Part shown: positions 8,119 through 15,856 of the stretch, piece by piece | How positions within the stretch are numbered: the first letter of the stretch is position 1 | Layout: each line of letters starts with the position of its first letter | NCBI GenBank assembly: GCA_040772505.1 | Contig: JAXGYA010000001.1 | Span: 1-64,000 of the forward strand | Origin: Mariniphaga sp040772505 | GTDB lineage: Bacteria > Bacteroidota > Bacteroidia > Bacteroidales > Prolixibacteraceae | Direction of reading: 5' to 3' | DNA: 64,000 nt | The notes under the pieces: model-generated | The model's database searches: none | The model's input: only the letters and a program-made list of their open reading frames with translations | What the model was told of the DNA's origin: nothing | Made by a program: the position numbers and the translations under genes

Positions 8119-8913
8119 ATGAAGTTTACCATTTACATAACTGTTTTATTTGCCGGATTGGTTTTATTCTCCTGTGGTCCTTCTGATGAAGAAAAAGCCA
8201 GGTCAAAATTGAACCTGGCCCAGTCGCTGCTGGTTAAAAATGATACGGCTGCTGCACTGCGCCACTTAGACAGCATTCCGCGCCTTTACCCGAAAGCGGT
8301 TTACGCGCTGAATGCCGCCAAAAACTTAGTGAACGAGGTTCAGTTCGATTTGCTGCACCGGAAAGAGTCACAGCTCGATTCTCTGAAGGTGAAAATTGAG
8401 GCGCTGGAAAAACCGTTCCGCAAGGAAAAAACGGAATTCGACCGCTACACGCAGTACATCCACAACCGGCAAACGTTTCAGCGGGCGTGGGATCGCTCCT
8501 ACATTCAGGTGCATTTGGATGAACGGGGTGAAATTTACCTGAGCAGCAACTACCACGGCGAAAAATGGCTCAACCACACGGCACTGCGCGTTTACGACAA
8601 AGGCGATGATGCCAAAACCGAGGAAATTCCCATTGGCTCGCCCGACAACCACCGCAGCGATTTTATGGAAGCCAAATGGGAAAAAGTGAGTTATCGCAAC
8701 GGCAAAGACAACGGGGTAATGGAATTCATTGCCAACAATGTGGATCGCAACCTGAAAGCCGTTTTCCTGGGCAACGAATATTATTACATCATTCTGGAAT
8801 CGTACGACAAGCAGGCTGTGAGAGATGCGTTGTTGCTTTCTGCCGCCCTAAAGCAAAAAAGCACGTTGGAAGCTGAAATTGCGGCGCTGCAAAAGCAGCT
8901 AAATATCAATTAA
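8119..8913 (+). CDS. putative lipoprotein with TPR-like N-terminus and coiled coils
   Basis: ATG 8119 gives 264 residues beginning with a lipoprotein signal (MKFTIYITVLFAGLVLFSC, lipobox LFSC with Cys19). A TPR-like helical hairpin follows (ARSKLNLAQSLL...AALRHLDSIPRLYP, about 27-60), then a coiled-coil stretch rich in K, E and L near 80-110. The central part (about 120-235) is beta-rich and unrecognised, and the C-terminus is another short coiled coil (STLEAEIAALQKQL). It is probably anchored in the outer or inner membrane facing the periplasm. I cannot place it in a named family. It is monocistronic. Confidence 0.85.
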   Translation: MKFTIYITVLFAGLVLFSCGPSDEEKARSKLNLAQSLLVKNDTAAALRHLDSIPRLYPKAVYALNAAKNLVNEVQFDLLHRKESQLDSLKVKIEALEKPFRKEKTEFDRYTQYIHNRQTFQRAWDRSYIQVHLDERGEIYLSSNYHGEKWLNHTALRVYDKGDDAKTEEIPIGSPDNHRSDFMEAKWEKVSYRNGKDNGVMEFIANNVDRNLKAVFLGNEYYYIILESYDKQAVRDALLLSAALKQKSTLEAEIAALQKQLNIN

Positions 8914-8939
8914 ACTGTATTTGCCCCCAAAGATTGTGT

Positions 8940-9226
8940 TCCCGCTGATTGCACGAATAGACACAGATTTTTATATGTTATCTCTGCGAAAATCTGCGAT
9001 ATCTGCGGGAAATAAAAAAGATTCTCCCGCTGATTACGCTGATAAACGCAGAAAAAGAAAAAACAAAACAATAGAATTTTAAAAATATTATCTGCGAAAA
9101 TATGCGATATCTACAGGAAAAAAGTTCCTGCTGATTGCGCTGATAGACGCAGATTCAAAATAATAATAAAATGAATAAATAGATTTTTAACATACTCTTC
9201 TGCGAAAATTTGCGACATCTGCAGAA
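8940..9226. repeat. three consecutive inverted-repeat cassettes (REP-like)
   Basis: Three units lie at 8940-9010, 9025-9118 and 9125-9226. Each begins with a left arm of the type TCCCGCTGATTACGCTGAT followed by AAACGCAGA, and ends with a right arm beginning TCTGCGAAAATCTGCGATA. The right arm, reverse-complemented, matches the left arm nearly base for base, so each unit can fold into a long imperfect hairpin around an AT-rich centre. Inside the arms, the words CGCTGAT or CGCAGAT recur every 9-10 bases. The array fills the 321-base gap between the lipoprotein gene and ppk1. It is non-coding. Confidence 0.8.
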
Positions 9227-9234
9227 AATTCGAA

Positions 9235-11637
9235 TTAAATAATCTCTTCTACCTTCTCCGGCGGATTGGCTAAAACCGCTTTTTTGCCATTTACCACAAT
9301 GGGGCGTTGCAGCAAACGCGGATTTTCCACCAAGATTTTTATCCATTCTGCATCCGAAAACTCCCTGTGTTTATATTTTTCCCGATATTCAGCCTCGTGA
9401 GTTCTCACAAAATCAAAGGGTTTTTTACCGGTTGCAGCAATGATTTCCTCTAATTCCTGTTCGGTTAGTCCATCGTCAAGATATTTCACAACGGTTACGT
9501 CGTATCCTTTTTCTTCCAGATACTTCAAACCGGCACGACTTTTTGAACAGCGGGGATTGTGATAGATTTTCATGGAAATATGTTGTTTTTGTTTAATATA
9601 ATTGTAATAATCTTCCTGGGCACGATAGCTAAATTCAGGAGTTTTTCTGTTGTAATTGTTTTGCAGCTGCGGGTCGAGGATTCGTGCTTTCGTGTTGTCG
9701 CGAAGCTGTATTCTCAGCATCTCTTTCACTTCTTCCCTGATTTCATCATCATAAACCGGGCAGGCAACTTCAATCCGCCGGTTCAGGTTTCGCGGCATCC
9801 AGTCGGCAGATGAAATATACATCTTTTCATCGCCGCCATTTCCGAAAAGAAAAATTCGCGAATGCTCTAAGTACTTGTCCACAATGCTGATAGCCTGAAT
9901 ATTTTCTCCAAATTCTTCAGGATTAGGCATCAACCCGAAAATACCTCTGACAATAAGTTGAATCTTTACGCCGGCTTTAGCCGCCTGATACAGTTTCTGA
10001 ATCATTCCGGGGTCAATCAGGCTGTTCATTTTTAAAATCATCCAGCCCTTTTTCCCCTCTTTTGCCAGCTCTGTTTCGCGTTCAATATGCTTAACAAAAG
10101 TTTCACGCATACTGAAAGGACTGACAAGCAGATTTTTATAATTATAGTGCCGGTAGTTTTGTTTAAAAAAGTCAAAAATCATTGCCACTTCGTTGGCAAG
10201 ACGGGGGTCAGCTGTGAGGAGTCCGTCATCAGCATAAACCCGTGCTGTGCCTTCGTGAAAATTTCCGGTGCCAATGTATGCATAGTTGTTGTACTTTTTA
10301 TCTTCAAGCCGCTTAACCCAGGCAAGCTTGCTGTGTACCTTCATGCCGGGCACTCCATTGATAACATTGGCTCCCTCTTCCTGCAACTTGTTGGACCACA
10401 TGATATTTGCCTCTTCGTCAAAACGCGCCTGAAGTTCAATCACAACAGTGACCACCTTCCCGTTTCGCACTGCATTGAGCAAAGTATTGATTACCTTAGA
10501 GTCTTCTGCCACACGGTAAATGGTCAGCCCGATTTCCTTTACCTGCGGGTCGATAGCCGCCTCCCTCAAAAAATCGATAAAATGGTTAAAGGTTTGATAA
10601 GGATAGTGAAGCATCACATCCTTTTTGCGCAAAATACTCAGAATACTGGTGTGCCGGGGTAAATCCCTGTGCCTGAATGGTGGCAGTTTGGGATAATAAT
10701 GCATCTTTTTCCCGATTGCCGGAAAATTCATAAAGTCTTTATGATTGTGGTATCTTCCGCCGGGAATGGCGTTTTTCTCTTCGTCAAGTTTCATTTTTTT
10801 CAAAATGAAATCGAGCAAATCCTGCGGAATTTCTCTGTCATAAAGTAAGCGCACCGGCTTGCCGGTTTTGCGCTTTTTCAGGCTGGTACTCATTTTTTCG
10901 ATGAGGCTTTTTGAAATATCGTCATCAATATCCAGTTCGGCGTCACGGGTAACTTTTATGGTATATGCCTCATATTTATCATAATCGAAATAAAAGAAAA
11001 GATCGTCGAAACAGTACCGGATGACATCATCCAGCAGCATGACAAACGTTTTGTTCTGAACCTTGGGCAAGACCAAAAACCGCGAAACAGTTCTTCCCGG
11101 AATGCGGATGAGCGAATAGGCAAAATCGGAGGGGTCTGATTTTTTTATCAGCTTCACCGCAAGGTAAACCGAGCGGTCGCGCAGATAGGGAAATTTATTT
11201 TTTTTGCTGAGCATGATGGGAACCAGATTGGGCAGCACTTTTTCGTAAAAATATTTTTTCACAAAAACTCCCTGCTTGTGGCTCAGCTCCTCTTCGTTGA
11301 TTATGAAGATATTGTTTTGCTTCAGCTCTTCTCTGATGCTGACAAAAATTTGCTGAACTTTGTTTTGCTGCTCATAAACAATGTTTTGAATTTTATCGTA
11401 AAGTTCAACCGGGGTATAATCGCCCAGCAGGTTCTCTTCATCTTCACCCAGGTCAACCATTCGCCTGACGGTTGCCACTCTCACACGAAAAAACTCATCA
11501 AGATTATTTGAAAAAATGCCGATAAAGCGTATCCGTTCAAACAGAGGCGTGTTGGGGTCATCTGCTTCCTGCAGAACCCTTTCGTTGAAAGAGAGCCAGC
11601 TAATTTCTCTGTTTATAAAGTCTTTATTTGAAAACAT
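9235..11637 (-). CDS. ppk1: polyphosphate kinase 1 fused to an ArsC-family (arsenate reductase-like) domain
   Basis: One 800-codon frame runs without interruption. Residues 1-688 are a complete Ppk1: N-terminal FSNKDFINREISWLSFNERVL, FSNNLDEFFRVRV, then two phospholipase-D-like kinase domains with catalytic-type histidines in GMKVHSKLAWV and LEHSRIFLFG. Ppk1 reversibly makes polyphosphate from ATP. Residues 689-800 (bases 9235-9573) begin MKIYHNPRCSKSRAG and contain LLQRPIVVNGKKAVLANPPE. That matches the glutaredoxin-type ArsC fold with its catalytic CxxS cysteine and the conserved QRP arginine. Free ArsC proteins are about this length and would start at this Met, so the fusion seems to come from loss of the ppk1 stop codon. 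An internal start at 9573 could still yield separate ArsC. Confidence 0.9.
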   Translation of the reverse strand: MFSNKDFINREISWLSFNERVLQEADDPNTPLFERIRFIGIFSNNLDEFFRVRVATVRRMVDLGEDEENLLGDYTPVELYDKIQNIVYEQQNKVQQIFVSIREELKQNNIFIINEEELSHKQGVFVKKYFYEKVLPNLVPIMLSKKNKFPYLRDRSVYLAVKLIKKSDPSDFAYSLIRIPGRTVSRFLVLPKVQNKTFVMLLDDVIRYCFDDLFFYFDYDKYEAYTIKVTRDAELDIDDDISKSLIEKMSTSLKKRKTGKPVRLLYDREIPQDLLDFILKKMKLDEEKNAIPGGRYHNHKDFMNFPAIGKKMHYYPKLPPFRHRDLPRHTSILSILRKKDVMLHYPYQTFNHFIDFLREAAIDPQVKEIGLTIYRVAEDSKVINTLLNAVRNGKVVTVVIELQARFDEEANIMWSNKLQEEGANVINGVPGMKVHSKLAWVKRLEDKKYNNYAYIGTGNFHEGTARVYADDGLLTADPRLANEVAMIFDFFKQNYRHYNYKNLLVSPFSMRETFVKHIERETELAKEGKKGWMILKMNSLIDPGMIQKLYQAAKAGVKIQLIVRGIFGLMPNPEEFGENIQAISIVDKYLEHSRIFLFGNGGDEKMYISSADWMPRNLNRRIEVACPVYDDEIREEVKEMLRIQLRDNTKARILDPQLQNNYNRKTPEFSYRAQEDYYNYIKQKQHISMKIYHNPRCSKSRAGLKYLEEKGYDVTVVKYLDDGLTEQELEEIIAATGKKPFDFVRTHEAEYREKYKHREFSDAEWIKILVENPRLLQRPIVVNGKKAVLANPPEKVEEII

Positions 11638-11733
11638 ACCGGTAAATTTTTCAGTTTTCTGCTTATTTACTGCTGCTATTCAGAATTCTTCATAAAAATA
11701 GAAAAATAAACGCAATGGCTGGTGATTAAGGAA

Positions 11734-12823
11734 TTACTGTCCGCCAAATTCCATGAGGTATGCTTTAATCAGTCCGTCGAGGTCGCCATCAAGTACGGCG
11801 CTCACATTTCCGGTTTCGAAGTTTGTCCGCAAATCTTTCACCATGCGGTATGGCTGCAAAACGTAGGACCGGATTTGAGAACCCCATTCAATTTTCTTTT
11901 TCTGCGATTCGATTTCTGCTTCCTTCTCCCGTTTTTTGCGAAGCTCAATTTCATAAAGCTGTGATTTCAGCAAGCGCAGGGCATTTTCCTTGTTTCCGCT
12001 TTGTGAGCGCCCCTCCGTGTTTTCAATGATTATACCGGAAGGGGCATGGCGCAGTCTCACTCCCGTTTCCACTTTATTCACATGCTGTCCACCGGCGCCG
12101 CTGCTTCGGAAAGTCTCCCAGGTAATATCTGCCGGATTAATTTCAATTTCAATGCTGTCATCAACAAGTGGAGCTACATATACTGAAGTGAAAGATGTCA
12201 TCCGCTTGTTTTGGGCATTGAATGGAGATAGCCGCACCAAACGATGCACGCCATTTTCACTTTTCAGATAACCGTATGCAAAGTCGCCTTCCACTTCCAG
12301 AGTGCAGTTTTTGATTCCTGCCTCATCTCCGGGCTGCATGTCGGCAATTTTAATTTTGTAGCCTTTGCCTTCGCACCAGCGGGTGTACATCCGGAAAAGC
12401 ATTTCAGCCCAGTCGTTGCTTTCGGTCCCGCCAGCACCGGCATTGATTTTTAAAACTGCTCCGAGGCGGTCTTCTTCATTGCGAAGCATATTCTTGGTTT
12501 CCAGGTTTTCCACCCGGCTGAGCGTATCGGTATATGCCTTCTGGATTTCCTCTTCGGAAGCTTCGCCCTCTTCAAAGAATTCGAAAAGCACTGTAAAATC
12601 CTCAATGGCTCGATTGATATTTTCAAATCCTGTTGTCCATTCCTTAATGGACTTGATGGTTTTCATCTGTTTTTCGGCTTCTTGGGGGTTGAGCCAAAAG
12701 TCCGGATCCTGAGTTTTCAGCTCCTCTTCTTTCAGCTGTAGCAATTTTGAATCGTAGTCAAAGATGCCTCCTCAGCGCATCCCTGCGCTCCAGAAGGTCT
12801 TTTACATGGTCTTTTAAAATCAT
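11734..12823 (-). CDS. prfB: peptide chain release factor 2, with programmed +1 frameshift
   Basis: RF2 recognises UGA and UAA stop codons. The gene starts at ATG 12823 (MILKDHVKDLLERRDALRRHL), meets an in-frame TGA at 12758-12760 after 21 codons, and continues in the +1 frame from GAC at 12759 down to 11734. The slippery site reads AGGAGG, then CAT CTT TGA C. This has the same architecture as the E. coli prfB autoregulatory frameshift, with an internal Shine-Dalgarno and CTT-TGA-C. The full product is 362 residues. It has the RF2 SPF tripeptide (RLVRLSPFNA) and the GGQ loop (SGAGGQHVNKVETGVRL, about residue 245). Confidence 0.96.
12755..12775 (-). promoter_or_regulatory. prfB programmed +1 ribosomal frameshift site
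   Basis: On the minus strand, AGGAGG is followed by CAT, the slippery CTT and the stop TGA, then C. When RF2 is scarce the ribosome slips +1 on CTT and the downstream frame (GAC TAC GAT...) is read. When RF2 is plentiful, synthesis ends at the TGA after 21 residues. Confidence 0.93.
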
Positions 12824-12843
12824 CACTAAAAAATTTGTATGCA

Positions 12844-12851
12844 CAAAAATA
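12844..12851 (-). promoter_or_regulatory. probable prfB promoter, -7 element
   Basis: Minus-strand TATTTTTG matches TAnnTTTG and lies 21-28 bases before the prfB ATG. Confidence 0.5.
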
Positions 12852-12881
12852 GTAAATCTAAAGGGAACGCGCGGAAAACCG

Positions 12882-12912
12882 TTTGAAAAATAACCTGTTT
12901 ATATTAATTTTG
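12882..12912 (+). promoter_or_regulatory. consensus Bacteroidota promoter for the toxin-antitoxin pair
   Basis: TTTG at 12882-12885, a 19-base spacer, then TAATTTTG at 12905-12912. This is a full match to the -33 TTTG and -7 TAnnTTTG consensus with standard spacing. The antitoxin ATG follows 23 bases later. Confidence 0.75.
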
Positions 12913-12935
12913 AGTAATATTTAAAGTGTAAAGCT

Positions 12936-13151
12936 ATGGTAACGCGACTTAACATTACAGTTGATAAAACGGTGGTTGAACAAGCGAAACAATACGCCAG
13001 CGACCACGGAAGAAGCCTTTCCGGACTCATTGAGGAATACCTTAAATCTTTAATTTCCAAAGAAAAAAAAGAATTTGAGCCAAGCCCACTGGTGAAATCC
13101 CTTTGGGGATCGGTAAAACCAATGCCTAAGGAAAAGATTACACGGATTTGA
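12936..13151 (+). pseudogene. DUF6364-like antitoxin, C-terminus lost by frameshift
   Basis: The 71-residue product starts MVTRLNITVDKTVVEQAKQY, a ribbon-helix-helix-like DNA-binding antitoxin of the kind paired with PIN toxins. After residue 68 the frame ends early (KITRI, stop). In the frame starting near 13130 the sequence continues DYTDLIEAEILKKHLR and ends at a TGA at 13184-13186 that overlaps the toxin ATG. That is the standard end of this family and the classical ATGA coupling. A one-base indel in the A-rich stretch 13131-13136 explains it. The DNA-binding part is intact, but the toxin-neutralising tail is not in frame. Confidence 0.7.
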
Positions 13152-13182
13152 TTGAAGCAGAAATTCTGAAAAAGCACTTGAG

Positions 13183-13377
13183 ATGACAAAGGTTTTTATT
13201 GATTCAGATGTGGTGCTGGATTTTTTAACCAAAAGAGAGCCATTCCATGAAGATGCCATGCGAGTTTTTGAATATGCAAGCCGCGGAAAACTGAAGCTTT
13301 TTGTTTCTTCACTTTCGGTGAATAATATAAATTATGTGGTAAGCAAACTGGAATCTGCTGATAAGGCAAAAAAGTAG
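13183..13377 (+). pseudogene. truncated PIN-domain toxin (VapC-like)
   Basis: The product is 64 residues beginning MTKVFIDSDVVLDFLTKREPF, which is the first PIN strand with its catalytic Asp pair (FIDSDV). It ends at DKAKK-stop where complete proteins run to about 135 residues with further acidic residues. No continuation is found in other frames, so the C-terminal half is gone. With only part of the acidic metal site it is very unlikely to be an active RNase. With the frameshifted antitoxin it forms a decayed type II toxin-antitoxin locus. Confidence 0.75.
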
Positions 13378-13411
13378 ATTCCGTAATTTTTTTTAGAGAA
13401 TTTTAAATTAT

Positions 13412-13458
13412 TTTTGTGAACTGAAAATAGAAAAATTTAAAATGTTCAGTTCACAAAA
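13412..13458. terminator. bidirectional hairpin between the toxin remnant and recX
   Basis: A 14-bp perfect stem (13412-13425 with 13445-13458, containing GTGAACTGAA/TTCAGTTCAC) with T-rich and A-rich flanks. It can end transcription from both sides. The recX stop codon is at 13463. Confidence 0.75.
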
Positions 13459-13462
13459 CGAC

Positions 13463-13933
13463 TCATTCCACCACCTCATTCAAATACCGGTGAATCAATT
13501 CCGGTTCAAATCCCCGGTTTTGTGCAAACCGGATAATCTGTCCCATTTTTTCATATTTATTTTTCTTTTTTACAGTCCGGGCTTTTTCCTTCATCGTTTT
13601 TATTAGAACTTCCACATACCTCTCCTCATCAATCAACTCTAACCCACTCTGAATTAGCGCTTCCGGCAAGTTTTTCATTTTTAAATGGTATCGGATTTTT
13701 ACTTTCCCCCACTTATTGAATTTGAATTTGTCGGATACATATGCATTTATATACCGCTCGTCATCAATAAATTTTTCTGCTTTCAGTTTTTTTACGATGT
13801 CATCCGCCTCACCGGCACTCAAACCGGCAGCTGTTATTTTTTTATGAATATCGGTTGAGCATTGCTCGGAGCGGCTGCAACGGGCGGCCATTTTTGTAAA
13901 AACTTCCTGTGCTGTTTTTTCTTCGGTTCCCAT
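13463..13933 (-). CDS. recX: recombination regulatory protein RecX
   Basis: The chosen ATG at 13933 gives 156 residues, the usual RecX length. A TTG at 13963 would add ten residues. Tandem three-helix repeats are visible: an N-terminal AARCSRSEQCSTDIHKKI block, then DDIVKKLKAEKFIDDERY and the central FKFNKWGKVKIRYHLKMK typical of RecX. The C-terminal MGQIIRFAQNRGFEPELIH also fits. RecX binds RecA filaments and limits recombination. It is the last gene of a minus-strand run with the two genes upstream. Confidence 0.93.
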   Translation of the reverse strand: MGTEEKTAQEVFTKMAARCSRSEQCSTDIHKKITAAGLSAGEADDIVKKLKAEKFIDDERYINAYVSDKFKFNKWGKVKIRYHLKMKNLPEALIQSGLELIDEERYVEVLIKTMKEKARTVKKKNKYEKMGQIIRFAQNRGFEPELIHRYLNEVVE

Positions 13934-13974
13934 GGGAAAAAGGATTGATAAATTCGACTCCAAGTTACAAAATA

Positions 13975-14295
13975 TTAAGCTGTGATTTTTATACCTTCCT
14001 CCCTTGCAATTAGAATAATTGGTGATACATCATCGGTTTCAAAACGTTTTGTACCGACCGAAACTGGCTCAATCCTAAAATCATTTCTGTATTTTGGAAG
14101 CCATGGTTTTGATAAAACATAGTCGTCATCAGTATCAAACATGTCTGAAACAAGTAATACATCAATATCGCTGTTTGGAGAAGCTTCGTTACGAGCAAAA
14201 CCTCCAAATAATAATGCGAATTTTATTATAATTCCATCTTCCTGAAGGTTGCGAATAAATTGTTTTACAATATCTATAACTTCGCTTTGATCCAT
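13975..14295 (-). CDS. small nucleotidyltransferase-domain protein (MNT type)
   Basis: From ATG 14295 the product has 106 residues. A TTG at 14322 is an alternative. The core ALLFGGFARNEASPNSDIDVLLVSD has the GGxxR...SDIDVLL signature of minimal nucleotidyltransferases, with the two metal-binding Asp of DID. Such proteins AMPylate a partner, often a HEPN toxin in a MNT-HEPN pair. No HEPN gene is adjacent here, so it may be a solitary member. It sits 31 bases after the lamin-tail gene and 41 bases before recX. Confidence 0.85.
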   Translation of the reverse strand: MDQSEVIDIVKQFIRNLQEDGIIIKFALLFGGFARNEASPNSDIDVLLVSDMFDTDDDYVLSKPWLPKYRNDFRIEPVSVGTKRFETDDVSPIILIAREEGIKITA

Positions 14296-14326
14296 TTTAA
14301 TAAATTTAGCTACATTTCCCAATATC

Positions 14327-15769
14327 CTATTCCAAAATATCTGTCAAAACCACGCCTTTTTTAAACCGGTGAACTTCTCCTTTAGCGTTAAAAATTTCCA
14401 CCGTTACAACATAAACTCCAAGGGGCAGTCTGCTGCCGGTCTGGTCCTCCCCGTTCCAGAGGAATTCTCCGGCAGTTCCGAGCATTTTGTTTTTGGCAAG
14501 GTGCTGCACAAACCGGCCAGCAGCATCAAAAATGGCAATATTGGCAACAAAGCCCGGTTCGGGCATTTGGTAACGAATGATGAACTCATCATTATATCCG
14601 TCGTAATTGGGTGAAAAAGATTCCGGTTCAAAAACAACTTCCGGCTTGTTTCCCGCATTTTTTTCCATCTGCGAATTTTCATATCCAGGTGTTCCGTATC
14701 CGGCATCTTCGGCTGCAGAATGCCAGTTGCCCGATGTGCCTGACGGAACAGAAAAGGAAATTCGTTCCAGAGAAATCCCCTTGCGGTTGGCTAAAAATGG
14801 TGTGTGCATTTTTTCGGTATAATGTAATTCGTCCAATATTTCAAGATTTTCATTCAGCAAAACCACATAATCATCCGTGTTGTTATAGGGTGTCATTTTA
14901 GCCACCTGCTGAAAACAATCGCTGCAAAGAATGGGATAAAAAGGAAAAACGGCATTGGTGTCTTTTGTTATTGCCACATAGCTTTTGGGTTGAATAAGGT
15001 ATTTTTTTCCAGCAAGGCTGTTAATCTGAGTGAGCTCCAGATTTTTATTCCGGGTAGCCAAAAACAGCTTCCCAAGCGGAATTTCCCGATCGGAATTATT
15101 GAAAATTTCCACATAATCTTCACCGCCGGGAAAGGGGTTGAAAAGAATTTCGCTCAAAAGCAGTTCGCCTGCCAATGCCAGAGGAAAATATTTCTCTTCC
15201 TCAGAAACCACCACTTCATCCAGAATAACCTTGTCGGAGGCATAGTGATTTGAAATGTAACAGATAATTTGGAGCGAATTTCCGGACAATCCTTTAGAGA
15301 CAACTTGGGCAGATCCCCAATTTCCTGCATTTTCATAGTTTTCATCAAACTGAATTTCTTCACTGCCGTCAATCTTGTAGAAGGCTTTCAGATATTTGGT
15401 TGCCACATTTGCTCCGCTTCCGGTTTCGGCTGCTGTTAATTGAACGTCAACTTTTTCAAAAGCAGAAATATTTATCAGCTCCGAAACCCAGACCACTTCC
15501 CCGTCAATGTCGCAAACTTCAAACCTGCCGCCGGATGTTGCCACTGTTTTGGCATAATCACCCGGATTCTCCAGATTCAGTTCCGTCTCATCATAAATCA
15601 ATGTCCAGGAAGTAATGCCTGAAAAATCGGAGATGATTCTCCCCTCATCGCTGCCCCAGATGCCTTTATTGGAAACCAAAAAACTTTCCCGCCAGATTTC
15701 CTGTGCTTGAACTGCCTGAAACATACTCAAGAAGGCATTTGTTAAAAATATTGCAATAACCCGGGTCAT
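14327..15769 (-). CDS. secreted lamin-tail-domain protein with FlgD-like C-terminus
   Basis: The 480-residue protein has a signal peptide (MTRVIAIFLTNAFLSMFQAVQA, cleavage before QE). After a beta-rich domain (about 25-190) comes a lamin-tail domain (LLSEILFNPFPGGEDYVEIFNNSD, about 200-330), known from extracellular nucleases and adhesins. The C-terminal 90 residues are FlgD/Ig-like: FSPNYDGYNDEFIIRYQMPEPG followed by LWNGEDQTGSRLPLGVYVV. The form resembles type IX-secreted proteins, though the last residues do not make a clear sorting domain. No catalytic residues are visible. The role is unknown, possibly structural or adhesive at the cell surface. Confidence 0.85.
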   Translation of the reverse strand: MTRVIAIFLTNAFLSMFQAVQAQEIWRESFLVSNKGIWGSDEGRIISDFSGITSWTLIYDETELNLENPGDYAKTVATSGGRFEVCDIDGEVVWVSELINISAFEKVDVQLTAAETGSGANVATKYLKAFYKIDGSEEIQFDENYENAGNWGSAQVVSKGLSGNSLQIICYISNHYASDKVILDEVVVSEEEKYFPLALAGELLLSEILFNPFPGGEDYVEIFNNSDREIPLGKLFLATRNKNLELTQINSLAGKKYLIQPKSYVAITKDTNAVFPFYPILCSDCFQQVAKMTPYNNTDDYVVLLNENLEILDELHYTEKMHTPFLANRKGISLERISFSVPSGTSGNWHSAAEDAGYGTPGYENSQMEKNAGNKPEVVFEPESFSPNYDGYNDEFIIRYQMPEPGFVANIAIFDAAGRFVQHLAKNKMLGTAGEFLWNGEDQTGSRLPLGVYVVTVEIFNAKGEVHRFKKGVVLTDILE

Positions 15770-15856
15770 TTTATATCAATTCATTGCAAAATAGTAATTT
15801 TACAAAGTTTTTTTAATTAAAAAGCAGAATTTAATTTTAATTTAAAAGTTTGAGTA

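Noticed and set aside
10087..10662. 191-codon plus-strand open frame opposite ppk1
   Set aside because: Antisense shadow of the well-supported ppk1 frame, with no motif of its own.
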